From: Leptospira terpstrae serovar Hualin str. LT 11-33 = ATCC 700639
GTDB lineage: Bacteria; Spirochaetota; Leptospiria; Leptospirales; Leptospiraceae
Direction: 5' to 3'
DNA: 64,000 bases
NCBI RefSeq assembly: GCF_000332495.1
Contig: NZ_AOGW02000023.1
Coordinates: forward strand, 165,835-229,834
Under the pieces are notes generated by a model. That model was not told where the DNA came from and did not search any database. It was given only the letters and a program-made list of their open reading frames with translations. Shown here piece by piece: positions 45,927-54,034 of the stretch (position 1 is the stretch's first letter; each line of letters opens with the position of its first letter). The position numbers and the translations under genes were made by a program.

Positions 45927-45984
45927 TTCACATTAAACTCACGAGTATCGTATTTATGGTTTTAAAAAACCGGGGAATGGGATT

Positions 45985-46752
45985 ATGAAATCACTAAAAA
46001 AAACATCCTTTATTGAGGCAGTTGCTGCCGCAATTGAACATGAAGTTCAATGTTTCAATTTTTATTTAAAACTTTCCGAAAGTTTACCGGAAGGCCAAAT
46101 TAGAGAACTTTTCAGCCAACTCGCGTTAGATGGTGATGAGCATATTAAATTTATAAAAGACATTTATAAAAGTGCCGAAGGAAAAGAACTTCCTAACTTA
46201 AAACAACTTTCTGAGATTGAAAAATTTCATTCTTCCACCATCCAAAAGGTAATGGACCGGTTAGATCGGAACAAAAACGAAGAAGTGAAAGCAGATGAAA
46301 AAAAAGCACTGGAACTTGCAATTAGAGAAGGGGAAGATGCGCGTAATTTTTACGCTACTATCCGAAACAAATTCCAAGATCCAAAAATCAATTTGTTATT
46401 CCAAAAGTTAGCCAACTTCAACGAGTCCAATAACTCTCTCCTAGAAGCACAAGCCATGGCAATGGAACAGTCTACTCCTGCGGACCAAGTGTTTTATTGG
46501 GAAGATGAAGCTCTCATGGAAGAAGTCAATCGTCCTACTAAGTCGTATGCAAAACCAAAAGCCTCTAAACCTGCACAGAAAACGGTGAAAGTAGCACAAA
46601 AACCATCGGCTAAAAAAACTTCTAAACCTGCAAAACCAGCAAACAAGAAGTCGGCGAAGAAAGCTGTGAAAAAGGCAGCCAAAAAAGTCGTAAAAAAAGC
46701 AGCAGCGAAACCAAAAACAAAACCCGCTAAGAAAAAAGGTAAGAAAAAATAG
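45985..46752 (+). CDS. Ferritin-like protein with histone-H1-like Lys/Ala/Pro tail
   Basis: A protein of 255 residues. Residues 1-160 form a ferritin/rubrerythrin-like four-helix bundle: AAAIEHEVQCFNFYLKLSE (about 11-29) and LALDGDEHIKFIKDIY (about 46-61), then AIREGEDARNFYATIRNKF and KLANFNESNNSLLEAQ, with Glu/ExxH ligands in the first half and weaker ones in the second. Residues about 180-255 are a repetitive Lys/Ala/Pro tail (PAKKKGKKK end) like eukaryotic histone H1 or bacterial Hc1. This suggests a DNA-associated iron or redox protein; the tail function is inferred. The following gene overlaps its stop by 1 base. Confidence 0.7.
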   Translation: MKSLKKTSFIEAVAAAIEHEVQCFNFYLKLSESLPEGQIRELFSQLALDGDEHIKFIKDIYKSAEGKELPNLKQLSEIEKFHSSTIQKVMDRLDRNKNEEVKADEKKALELAIREGEDARNFYATIRNKFQDPKINLLFQKLANFNESNNSLLEAQAMAMEQSTPADQVFYWEDEALMEEVNRPTKSYAKPKASKPAQKTVKVAQKPSAKKTSKPAKPANKKSAKKAVKKAAKKVVKKAAAKPKTKPAKKKGKKK

Positions 46753-47234
46753 TGAAATACCAAGTAACTCATACATTTCCCGTTTCTCTCGATAAACTCT
46801 TACATGCAAGAGAAGAGAGATACAAACACCTAGATCAGTTTCCTGATTTAAAAAATGTAACTCTATTGGAAGAAACGAAGGACGGGAATATCATTCGCCA
46901 AAAACGGAAAGTGAGTTTGGAAGGTTCAATGCCTGCTGTTCTTTCGGCAGCACTGAACGACCTCTCTCTTTTGGAAGAATCCACTTTTGACATTACTACC
47001 AATACTCATGAATTTAAAATCTCTCCTCCCGGAAAAGACAATGTATTTGTGATCAAAGGGAAAAGTAAATACGAAGCGAACGGAGCCGAATCCAAACGGT
47101 CTTACGACGTAGATGTTGTTTCTAGTCTTCTATTTGTTTCTCCCATTGTGGAAAAGGCAATTGAAGAAATTCACAAACACAGTTTGGAAAAAGACAGAAA
47201 ATCCATCGCCAAATTTCTGGGGGTCGAAACTTAA
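46752..47234 (+). CDS. DUF2505-like (SRPBCC-type) protein
   Basis: A protein of 160 residues beginning with GTG that shares one base with the preceding TAG. The sequence (YQVTHTFPVSLDKLLHAREERYKHLD, RQKRKVSLEGSMPAVLSAAL, ending VSPIVEKAIEEIHKHSLEKDRKSIAKFL) follows the DUF2505 pattern of a START-like lipid-binding fold. No ligand is known. It is translationally coupled to the ferritin-like gene. Confidence 0.6.
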   Translation: MKYQVTHTFPVSLDKLLHAREERYKHLDQFPDLKNVTLLEETKDGNIIRQKRKVSLEGSMPAVLSAALNDLSLLEESTFDITTNTHEFKISPPGKDNVFVIKGKSKYEANGAESKRSYDVDVVSSLLFVSPIVEKAIEEIHKHSLEKDRKSIAKFLGVET

Positions 47235-47241
47235 GTAAGAA

Positions 47242-48144
47242 GTGAAGTCTTCTTCTCCTACGTTTTTACGATCTGTATTGGAACTCAATTTGACGATCCT
47301 CATTATGGGGAACGTCACTTTGTTTGCCAAACTCCTTCCCTTTCCTGCAGTTACCATCATCTCTGGTAGAGCCTTTTTTTCCGTAATCATTCTTGGCCTT
47401 TTCTTTTGGCTTCGTGGTAAGTCGGTTTCTTACCGAAGTTTTAAGGACTTTTTGTTTGTATTCGGCATAGGGATTCTTTTTGCTCTGCACTGGGTGACTT
47501 ATTTTCATTCCATCCAAGTATCCACAGTGGCTGTGGGGATGTTGTCTCTTTTCACCTATCCTGTGTTTTCTGCCATATTAGAGCCATTGTTTGGTGGGAA
47601 GCGACCCGATCCTTTTGCTTTCTTTTTGGCACTATTTTCCTTTTTTGGCCTATTTCTCATTGTGCCTGATCTTTCTTGGGACAACCAAATGTTCCAAGGA
47701 GTCGTTTGGGGTGTGGTATCCGCAGTATTGTATGCCATTCGCAATTTGCTCACGAAAGAAATGCATGTTCACTATCCCAGTGCGCAAATCCTCTTTACCC
47801 AACTGATCGCAACTACCATTGTTTTACTTCCCTTTGCCGATGGACTTTTTGTGATGCTGGCAGAACCGAAATATTTACTTTTCCAAGTGGTTTTAGCTGG
47901 GATCTTCACTTCGCTTGCTCATACCATTTGGATTCGTAGTTTATCGAATTTATCTGTGACTACAGCTGGAACTTTGTCCACTTTAAGTCCAATTTACGGT
48001 AGTTTGGCGGCATGGTATTTTTTGGGAGAGGTGCCACCCGAAAGGCTTTGGTTAGGTGGTGGTGTGATTTTGTTTTGTGCGATCCTCGAAGTGTTTCGCA
48101 AACAAGCAGAGAGTGGTAAAAGGGAAAAAGAGAATCTAACATAA
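47242..48144 (+). CDS. DMT-superfamily transporter (EamA domains)
   Basis: A protein of 300 residues with ten membrane helices in two EamA repeats: VTIISGRAFFSVIILGLFFW (first repeat) and TTAGTLSTLSPIYGSLAAWYFLGEVPPERLWLGGGVILFCAIL (second). It probably exports a small metabolite such as an amino acid or nucleoside; substrate cannot be assigned. The GTG at 47242 follows the preceding stop by 7 bases; an ATG at 47305 is a later alternative that would lose part of helix 1. Confidence 0.85.
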   Translation: MKSSSPTFLRSVLELNLTILIMGNVTLFAKLLPFPAVTIISGRAFFSVIILGLFFWLRGKSVSYRSFKDFLFVFGIGILFALHWVTYFHSIQVSTVAVGMLSLFTYPVFSAILEPLFGGKRPDPFAFFLALFSFFGLFLIVPDLSWDNQMFQGVVWGVVSAVLYAIRNLLTKEMHVHYPSAQILFTQLIATTIVLLPFADGLFVMLAEPKYLLFQVVLAGIFTSLAHTIWIRSLSNLSVTTAGTLSTLSPIYGSLAAWYFLGEVPPERLWLGGGVILFCAILEVFRKQAESGKREKENLT

Positions 48145-48185
48145 AGAATTTCTTTATCTCTCATTACCTATAGTACGATGTGAGG

Positions 48186-49031
48186 TTACACACTTGGGCT
48201 GTATTTGACTAACAACTCTTCTAGAATTTTAGACGGTGTTTCAAAGTATGGATGGTCACGAAAGATATCTTCATACTCTCTTCTATGAAAATCTTCGTAT
48301 TCGCATTGGATTTCGCCTACTTGTTCTTTTAATCTGCGAACATGTGGTGCAAAAAACCTTGGATTTTTTGGATCAATCCAACCACTACTTTGGAAACTTT
48401 TCATTTTTTTAGAACAGCGGCAAGGATTACTTTCTTTAACAAGTCCACACTGGTTGTCCATAAATCGATACAAATCCTGTCTTGCTCGGCTCACTCGTTT
48501 GCGAAATGCATCATGCGAAATCCCAATGATATCAGCACTTTCCTTATCACTTAGTCCCATAAGGTCAGCAAGGATCAATGCCATTCTTTGTTCTCTGTCA
48601 AGACAAAGTAACATTCCCAAAGTACAAGAGGCTTTTGCTTCTTCGACAAGGACTATGTTTTCTGGATTGGAAAGTTCATTTGCCTGTAATTCAATGTCTG
48701 GCATAACATTTAGTTCCTTCGCATAACCAGAAAAACCAGTGGTAATTTCTTCTAGTTTCCCTCGTTTCCCATTTAACGCATGGTTGACGGCAATACGATA
48801 GGCCCAAGTTCTAAAACTTGCACGTGTTGGATCATAGGCGGCAAGATTCGTTGCAATTTTCAAAAGTACTTCCTGGGTTGCATCTTCCGATTCTTGCGGA
48901 TTGAGTAAAACTCTTCGAATCACATTGTAGATCCAAGATTGGATCTCAGAAAGTAAGGACTCGAGAGCACGGCGGTCTCCCGTCCGTGCCTTTTCGATGC
49001 GAGTGAGTTCTTCTTCGCTATTGGTTTTCAT
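48186..49031 (-). CDS. ECF sigma factor with Cys-containing C-terminal extension
   Basis: A protein of 281 residues. Region 2 is at about 30-95 (SEDATQEVLLKIATNL, ASFRTWAYRIAVNHAL) and region 4 at about 135-190 (LMGLSDKESADIIGISHDAFRKRVSRARQDLYRF). About 85 extra residues follow, with Cys195, Cys204 and Cys206 in NQCGLVKESNPCRCSKK and Cys243, reminiscent of ECF factors whose C-terminal Cys domains sense metals (CorE type), though fewer cysteines are present. Its start overlaps the stop of a small monooxygenase-fold gene by 1 base, and no anti-sigma gene is adjacent, so the extension may do the sensing. Confidence 0.8.
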   Translation of the reverse strand: MKTNSEEELTRIEKARTGDRRALESLLSEIQSWIYNVIRRVLLNPQESEDATQEVLLKIATNLAAYDPTRASFRTWAYRIAVNHALNGKRGKLEEITTGFSGYAKELNVMPDIELQANELSNPENIVLVEEAKASCTLGMLLCLDREQRMALILADLMGLSDKESADIIGISHDAFRKRVSRARQDLYRFMDNQCGLVKESNPCRCSKKMKSFQSSGWIDPKNPRFFAPHVRRLKEQVGEIQCEYEDFHRREYEDIFRDHPYFETPSKILEELLVKYSPSV

Positions 49032-49384
49032 TAGAGTGATTGCCGTTCAAACATTTCAAAGACCAATGTTTGTTTCATCAAGGCGAAAAATTCTTTCCCT
49101 ATTTCTGTAGATTGTATATTTTCTCCCGCTTTGTGACAATCCTCAACGTTTTCCCAATACAAAAGATCCAACATAATTCCCTCTCTTGTTTTGGATTGGA
49201 AGGCTCGCCAAGCTAGGAAACCTTTTTCTTTTTGCAAAAGGGGTAACATTACCTTACGCATTTTGTGGTATTTTTCTGAATCTTCGCTAGCACATTCAAC
49301 GATTGCAATTTCAATCGCGGTGGATTTTGGTAAACTTTCCAAGGTGAGTAAATCTTGGCCTTGGTCTTTTAGACTGTCTAACAT
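49031..49384 (-). CDS. Small protein of ABM (antibiotic biosynthesis monooxygenase) fold
   Basis: A protein of 117 residues from ATG 49384, with GGAG 7 bases upstream. STAIEIAIVECASEDSEKYHKMRKVMLPLLQKEKGFLAWRAFQSKTREGIMLDLLYWENVEDCHKA follows the dimeric alpha-beta barrel pattern of ABM and related proteins: a leading strand, a helix, KGFLxWRxF and LLYWEN. Many such proteins in one- or two-gene units with ECF factors respond to oxidative stress. No active-site residues can be assigned. It is translationally coupled to the sigma factor gene. Confidence 0.6.
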   Translation of the reverse strand: MLDSLKDQGQDLLTLESLPKSTAIEIAIVECASEDSEKYHKMRKVMLPLLQKEKGFLAWRAFQSKTREGIMLDLLYWENVEDCHKAGENIQSTEIGKEFFALMKQTLVFEMFERQSL

Positions 49385-49483
49385 GGGTTTCTCCTTTAGT
49401 GAGGGAAGGATCCCTCTGATAAGGGATACCCAGGAAAGGGAAGGTTGTGACAAAGATGTGAAAAAAAAATTTCGTTTTAGGAA

Positions 49484-49516
49484 GACTGTGAATTGAGATT
49501 TCCCAGTTTCACAGTC
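49484..49516. promoter_or_regulatory. Inverted repeat upstream of the ABM-ECF operon
   Basis: GACTGTGAA and TTCACAGTC are a perfect 9-bp inverted repeat with a 15-base centre, 100 bases upstream of the monooxygenase-fold start. It could be an operator or form a hairpin in the opposing transcript. No regulator is assigned. Confidence 0.35.
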
Positions 49517-49574
49517 GTTCCCACTGACAAATTCAATCTGTATCAAAACCTAACAAAAATTCTCCGAATAGGGT

Positions 49575-49605
49575 TTGACATACATTCTATTTTCTGATTC
49601 TTAAT
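49575..49605 (+). promoter_or_regulatory. Putative sigma-70 promoter for the lipoprotein at 49648
   Basis: A perfect -35 TTGACA (49575-49580) is followed by a weak -10 candidate around 49598-49605 (TTCTTAAT, spacing 17 to 19). Its 5' region leads into a TTG start at 49648 with AAAGGAG upstream. Confidence 0.35.
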
Positions 49606-49647
49606 CTCTCCTTGTAGAAATAATAAATTTCTGCAAAGGAGCAAATT

Positions 49648-50058
49648 TTGAAAAAAATTAGTTTAATCATCGCTTTGGCAGTTTCTGTCTTTGTTTTCCA
49701 CTGCCAATCAGGCGAAAAAACAACTCTAGAGGATTCAAGGACGATTTTAGAAGGGAATTGGGTGTTAACGAACAATTGCGTCAGAGACCCGAGTCCAAAT
49801 CCTGCTGCGTGGCTTATCATTAGTAACAATCGGGATATCAAGTCTTGTTATAAAAGCACTAGTTCTGTTGTGAAGGGGCTCCTAATCAAACAAAGTGAAG
49901 GAAATTATAACATTGATTGGCAAGAAGGCCCAGCATCGACTGCTCAGTATCCCGTGGGTGGAACTTTGAATCTTTTCGGAATGACTACGCAAAGTTCTAC
50001 CGTTTGTTATACTCGCGTTAAAGGAACTAAATACAATCCTCCTGCTTTTTGTAAGTGA
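49648..50058 (+). CDS. Small lipoprotein, unknown function
   Basis: A protein of 136 residues. The TTG start at 49648 is supported by AAAGGAG at 49635-49641. The signal KKISLIIALAVSVFVFHC gives a lipobox VFHC with Cys19. The mature domain has a lipocalin-like beginning (SRTILEGNWVLTNNC) and paired cysteines, ending in CYTRVKGTKYNPPAFCK. I do not recognise it beyond that. A hairpin at 50083-50124 lies between it and the convergent DUF302 gene. Confidence 0.6.
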   Translation: MKKISLIIALAVSVFVFHCQSGEKTTLEDSRTILEGNWVLTNNCVRDPSPNPAAWLIISNNRDIKSCYKSTSSVVKGLLIKQSEGNYNIDWQEGPASTAQYPVGGTLNLFGMTTQSSTVCYTRVKGTKYNPPAFCK

Positions 50059-50082
50059 AGAGGATTGGAGTGTAAAGCGGGA

Positions 50083-50124
50083 TCGCCTAATGGATAGAAT
50101 ACGGATATAAAAATCCATTGGCGA
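50083..50124. terminator. Hairpin between convergent genes, possible bidirectional terminator
   Basis: TCGCC-T-AATGGAT pairs with ATCCATT-GGCGA (12 bp, one bulged base) around a 17-base loop. It sits 25 bases after the lipoprotein stop and 30 bases from the convergent DUF302 stop. No T run follows, so termination is only likely from position. Confidence 0.4.
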
Positions 50125-50153
50125 GGCGCCCAGAAATTTTCTAAAATTCTAAA

Positions 50154-50543
50154 TCATTCATGTAAGTGGTGGATGACTTGGATGAGTTTCTCTTGCACTT
50201 CTTTGGCGATTTTTTCGAGTTCGGGATTCTGAACTAATTTTGTCATAGTCATGGGATCAAAGATAGACACTTTGGTTTCCCCATTTTTTTCTTCTGTGAC
50301 AACTACGTTGCAAGGGAGTAAAAGTCCAATTTCATCGGCAGTTTGGAGCGCTTTGTGCGCAAAACTAGGGTTACATGCTCCGAGGATCGTATAACGTTTA
50401 AAATCGACTCCGATTTTTTCTTTGAGGGTTTGTTTGACGTCGATGGTGGTAAGAACTCCGAAACCCTCTTTTTTGAGTGCTTCGGTTGTGTCGGTGATGG
50501 TTTCTTCAAAACTCTTTTTTCTGTGAACGGTTAGTCCTAACAT
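50154..50543 (-). CDS. DUF302-family protein
   Basis: A protein of 129 residues in the DUF302 pattern: SFEETITDTTEALKKEGFGVLTTIDVKQTLKEKIGVDFKRYTILGACNPSFAHKALQTADEIGLLLPCNVVV, with Cys before NPSFA and in LLPCNV, as in most members. Bacterial DUF302 proteins are small, often near redox or metal genes, with no fixed function. Its expression is independent of neighbours: convergent with the lipoprotein and 84 bases from the membrane protein on its own strand. Confidence 0.85.
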   Translation of the reverse strand: MLGLTVHRKKSFEETITDTTEALKKEGFGVLTTIDVKQTLKEKIGVDFKRYTILGACNPSFAHKALQTADEIGLLLPCNVVVTEEKNGETKVSIFDPMTMTKLVQNPELEKIAKEVQEKLIQVIHHLHE

Positions 50544-50626
50544 AAATCCTCCGTTGTCCTATACCCCATAGGGTATAGATGTCAAAACGAAGTTGCAAGA
50601 GATTTTTACTTAGGTTTTGAAAAAGA

Positions 50627-51067
50627 TCATTCTTTTTTCGGGAGTTTTTGCATCTCTTCTACACTTGGAAGTTGGTTTGACATGTGACGGATCTCCCCTG
50701 TAGAATTGAGAAGAAAGTATTGGGGGAGTGGGTCTGTTTTTAAAGAGGCAAACCGATCATCCAAAATTAGGGTTTGGAATTCCTGTTCTCTCGGTGTATA
50801 GTTGAGTAAGACATAGGTGCCAAGGTCTGGTTTTCCTTCCCCACATTCGAGCCCTTGCAACATCTCACATCGAGATTTTGTCACTGCAAGGAGAATGAGT
50901 TTTCCTTCACGAGAAGCCTGGCCAAATGCGAAGGATTTGTTATGGCCCCAATGAATTTCTTCACTCACCATTTCGTTGATTTTGATATAACCATATACGA
51001 GTAGTAAAATAAAAAGTGGCATGGATAAAAAACCAACTAGGTAAAAAACACGGGAATATTTCTGCAT
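50627..51067 (-). CDS. Membrane-anchored protein, unknown, possible thioredoxin-like fold
   Basis: A protein of 146 residues from ATG 51067 (an in-frame TTG at 51076 adds three). One membrane helix near the N-terminus (VFYLVGFLSMPLFILLLVYGYI), then a periplasmic domain with GKLILLAVTKSRCEMLQGLECGEGKPDLGTYVLL and PLPQYFLLNSTGEIRHMS. The beta-strand with Cys followed by a short spacer recalls thioredoxin-fold electron carriers, and YFLLNSTGEI fits the cis-Pro strand, but no CxxC is present. Function unknown. Confidence 0.55.
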   Translation of the reverse strand: MQKYSRVFYLVGFLSMPLFILLLVYGYIKINEMVSEEIHWGHNKSFAFGQASREGKLILLAVTKSRCEMLQGLECGEGKPDLGTYVLLNYTPREQEFQTLILDDRFASLKTDPLPQYFLLNSTGEIRHMSNQLPSVEEMQKLPKKE

Positions 51068-51207
51068 ACTAGGCAATGGAACCTAAGGGTCTCGTTCCCG
51101 CCAAGTTGAATTTTTAATCTTTACTAAACCCAAATTTTCAAAAAAAACTACACCTTCTTCTTCCTGTATCAAATCTGGTTTAAAGAGAGAAACCTTAGGA
51201 GAAATCA

Positions 51208-52053
51208 ATGGAGATTTGGTATACCGAAAAATTGGAATTAGAAAAAGGCCGCGCTGTGAGTTACCGGGTAACAAAAACAATCGAAAGCCTACAATCTCCG
51301 TTCCAAAAAATCGATATTTTTGAAACACAATCCTTTGGTAGAATGTTTACACTTGATGGTGTAACAATGGTTACAAACAAGGATGAACATTCTTATCATG
51401 AAATGATTGCCCATATCCCCATGATGAGCCATCCTAACCCAGAATCCGTCCTTGTGATCGGAGGTGGAGATGGGGGAACGGTTCGAGAAGTTTTGAAACA
51501 CCCTTCTGTCAAAGAAGTTGTGTTATGCGAGATTGACAAAGCTGTAGTAGATATCAGTTATAAATACTTCCCTGAATGTGCTGATGCCATGAAAGACCCT
51601 AAGGTCATCCATTATTATGATGACGGGGCAAAATTTGCACGAGACAACAAAGGCCGCTTTGATGTGATTCTTGTGGATTCCAGTGATCCAGTGGGACCTG
51701 CCGAAGTCCTTTTTAAAGAACCATTCTTTCGTGATATGGCAAGTGCTTTAAAACCAACAGGTATCATTGCCACACAAGCGGAATCTTTTTGGTATCATGG
51801 AGATGTGATCTCTTCACTCTTTGATTTTATTCCAAAAATTTTTCCTGAATATGGATATTATTACACTACCATCCCTACGTATCCTTCGGGTATCATTGGA
51901 TTTACTTTTTTATCCAATGCGATTGATCCTTATTCGGTAACTCCAGATCCAAAACGTGTTCCCAAAGGACTCAAATACTACAGTCCAGAAATTCACAAAG
52001 CGGCTTTTGTTCTTCCTGAATTTGCAAAAGCTTATATCAAACGAAAAGGATAA
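51208..52053 (+). CDS. speE: Spermidine synthase
   Basis: A protein of 281 residues. Its motifs are conserved: GRMFTLDGVTMVTNKDEHSYHEMIAHIP (about 46-73), VIGGGDGGTVREVLKHPSV (about 83-101, the dcSAM site), CEIDKAV, and VILVDSSDPVGPAEVLF (about 149-165, including the catalytic Asp). The enzyme transfers an aminopropyl group from decarboxylated SAM to putrescine. Its start has AGGAG upstream. The next gene, an outer-membrane barrel, begins 6 bases later, so they share a transcript. Confidence 0.95.
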   Translation: MEIWYTEKLELEKGRAVSYRVTKTIESLQSPFQKIDIFETQSFGRMFTLDGVTMVTNKDEHSYHEMIAHIPMMSHPNPESVLVIGGGDGGTVREVLKHPSVKEVVLCEIDKAVVDISYKYFPECADAMKDPKVIHYYDDGAKFARDNKGRFDVILVDSSDPVGPAEVLFKEPFFRDMASALKPTGIIATQAESFWYHGDVISSLFDFIPKIFPEYGYYYTTIPTYPSGIIGFTFLSNAIDPYSVTPDPKRVPKGLKYYSPEIHKAAFVLPEFAKAYIKRKG

Positions 52054-52059
52054 ATCTTT

Positions 52060-53313
52060 GTGAAATGGTTTTCTGTTTTCTTTTTCCTATTCTCAGTTTT
52101 TTCTCTGACAAGGCCCGAATCCCTTTGGGCCGGGGAAACAAGAGCAACAAAATTGGAATTAGAAGCAGAATCTTATGAGGGACGTGGGTATCCAAAAAAA
52201 GCGGAAGAACTTCGTGCCAAAGTAAAACGAATTCGTTCCGATCAATTTAGTGAACGAAACCACGAGCCAAATTATCCCATCACCTCGAATCTCCCAGCTA
52301 CTAATAAAGGTTCTTTAGAATTCAACCAGGGAACTTGGGAAATTGGAATCAGGCTTATGGGGCAGGGTGGTGCTTTTACTTCCGGAAATGATTGGGCAAA
52401 CGATAATGGTAGAGTTGCATTTCAAGCTGGCACACCGTATTTTCCTCGTTCGGCGATAGGTTATCAAAATATACGATCCCTTCCTTTTACTTATGATTTA
52501 GAAAAACAACAAGGATCGGGTTCGATTTCTCCGAAAGTAGCTTACAAACATAAATCAGCGAAGTGGGGATTAGAGTATGTATACTACCAATTCCAAACTT
52601 CTACGGATTATCTTTCTTATGGATTTATCGGAGGTTTGCAGTTTGCTCATCATTCCGATCGACTTAATAGCGCCGAACATAAGTTAGTTGTTAAAATCTA
52701 TGAAGAGTATTCAAAAGATTTTGGCTATAGTTGGGATTTTGGAATTCGAACCGGATCTTTTCATACCAATTCGGTATTTACTTCACAGTCTTTGGGGCAA
52801 ACGGGTCTTATGCGAGATTCAATGCGGTATATAGCTCCAAGTGCTGGGTTCCGATTTTATCACAGGGTCCAAGAAGAGTTTTCTTATGATATAGGAGGGG
52901 ATATGTTTATCACCCCTCTTGGAAGGCTTAATTACCGAAGGGATATGGCAACTGGAAATGGAGGGCTTTCTCGTTTCGCAGAATCCCAAGTTTCTGCCGG
53001 AGAAGCGTATTCATTATTTTCAGAAAAACCACTACAGACTTCTGTTGTTGGACTAGACATTCTGGCACAAGCCAATTGGACTCCGCTCACACATCATAAA
53101 TTTCAGTTAGGATTTCAGGTGATTCAATACATTTGGAGGGCCAATGAATCTACGGCTCCCGGCATTCGCGCTTTGAATCAGGAGTCCTTTGTTTCAGGAG
53201 TTCGAGATTATTATTTAAGTTCGGCTTTCTATGAAGCAGATGGAACAGACAAACGTTCTTCTCGGGTTTATGCCATTTCGAATTTTTTCATCGGATATAC
53301 TTATGTATTTTAG
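52060..53313 (+). CDS. Outer-membrane beta-barrel protein, unknown
   Basis: A protein of 417 residues starting with GTG. A signal peptide (WFSVFFFLFSVFSLTRPESLWA) precedes a helical segment (about 25-60) and then a series of amphipathic strands with aromatic girdles, ending in FIGYTYVF with a C-terminal Phe as in BAM-inserted barrels. Strand repeats include WEIGIRLMG, LEYVYYQFQ, SWDFGIRTG and YDIGGDMFI. About 14 to 16 strands are likely. No named porin family is recognised. The next lipoprotein gene overlaps its end by 11 bases. Confidence 0.65.
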   Translation: MKWFSVFFFLFSVFSLTRPESLWAGETRATKLELEAESYEGRGYPKKAEELRAKVKRIRSDQFSERNHEPNYPITSNLPATNKGSLEFNQGTWEIGIRLMGQGGAFTSGNDWANDNGRVAFQAGTPYFPRSAIGYQNIRSLPFTYDLEKQQGSGSISPKVAYKHKSAKWGLEYVYYQFQTSTDYLSYGFIGGLQFAHHSDRLNSAEHKLVVKIYEEYSKDFGYSWDFGIRTGSFHTNSVFTSQSLGQTGLMRDSMRYIAPSAGFRFYHRVQEEFSYDIGGDMFITPLGRLNYRRDMATGNGGLSRFAESQVSAGEAYSLFSEKPLQTSVVGLDILAQANWTPLTHHKFQLGFQVIQYIWRANESTAPGIRALNQESFVSGVRDYYLSSAFYEADGTDKRSSRVYAISNFFIGYTYVF

Positions 53314-54034
53314 AGTTTGTATTTCTACGATATCTCTTTTGTCGGTTTGTTTTTTTACCTTGGGCTGTGGGATTTCCCTTCGAGTTTACAGACCTTTTCC
53401 TAAGGAAACAGCTTTTGAATATGTTAAAAAAATGGATCATATTCAAATCTTTGTGAAAGAAGAGAACCGAATGAAAATGGGGGTTTATGATGGGTATTTT
53501 TTTAACCCAGAAGGACTTCCCAATGAATATGGTCCCTTATCTTATTTGATTCGAAAGGAACTTTCTATGCGAGGGAACCGTTATCCTTTGTTACTCGATA
53601 GAGGAGGGAAGATTTTTGTCGACGAATTTCAATTAGTCTCTCTTGACAGGTGTTCTAAAAACTTAAGTTTTGTTAAATTGAAAGTAAGAATCCAAATCGC
53701 AAACAATGGAGAAGAACAGTTTTCTTACTATGACGAGATCGATTCTAGGGTAACCAATTGTTATCTCACAGGGAGTGTCTTAACGGTAGTCCCACTTCTT
53801 TGGTATGTGCCATACAACGGATTTCGAGGAAACAGAGAAGACCAATTGAATCAACTGGGTAGAAATTCACTTTCAGAATTTTTTACTAAGTTGGAGGTTT
53901 TATCAGGGTATAACGGTAGTTCCCCGATCGAGGAGAATCAACCGCTAGAACCACAACCTGTGAAACCAAAACAAATTCCCACCAAACAAGAACCAGTGGA
54001 TCCAAAACTAAAGGAAATTCTCGAGAGTCTATGA
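53303..54034 (+). CDS. Lipoprotein downstream of outer-membrane barrel
   Basis: A protein of 243 residues from ATG 53303, inside the preceding gene's last codons; longer in-frame starts are deeper in that gene. The signal CISTISLLSVCFFTLGC gives a lipobox TLGC. The mature part is globular (HIQIFVKEENRMKMGVYDG, then RNRYPLLLDRGGKIFVDEF) and ends in a Pro/Gln/Glu-rich segment (LEPQPVKPKQIPTKQEP). I do not recognise it. Overlap with the neighbours on both sides (11 and 4 bases) implies a coupled operon. Confidence 0.55.
   Translation: MYFRVCISTISLLSVCFFTLGCGISLRVYRPFPKETAFEYVKKMDHIQIFVKEENRMKMGVYDGYFFNPEGLPNEYGPLSYLIRKELSMRGNRYPLLLDRGGKIFVDEFQLVSLDRCSKNLSFVKLKVRIQIANNGEEQFSYYDEIDSRVTNCYLTGSVLTVVPLLWYVPYNGFRGNREDQLNQLGRNSLSEFFTKLEVLSGYNGSSPIEENQPLEPQPVKPKQIPTKQEPVDPKLKEILESL

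Noticed and set aside
46441..46809. Minus-strand Phe/Cys-rich frames opposite the ferritin-like tail
   Set aside because: They are reverse complements of the Lys-rich tail codons; hydrophobicity is an artefact of AAA/AAG reading as TTT/CTT.
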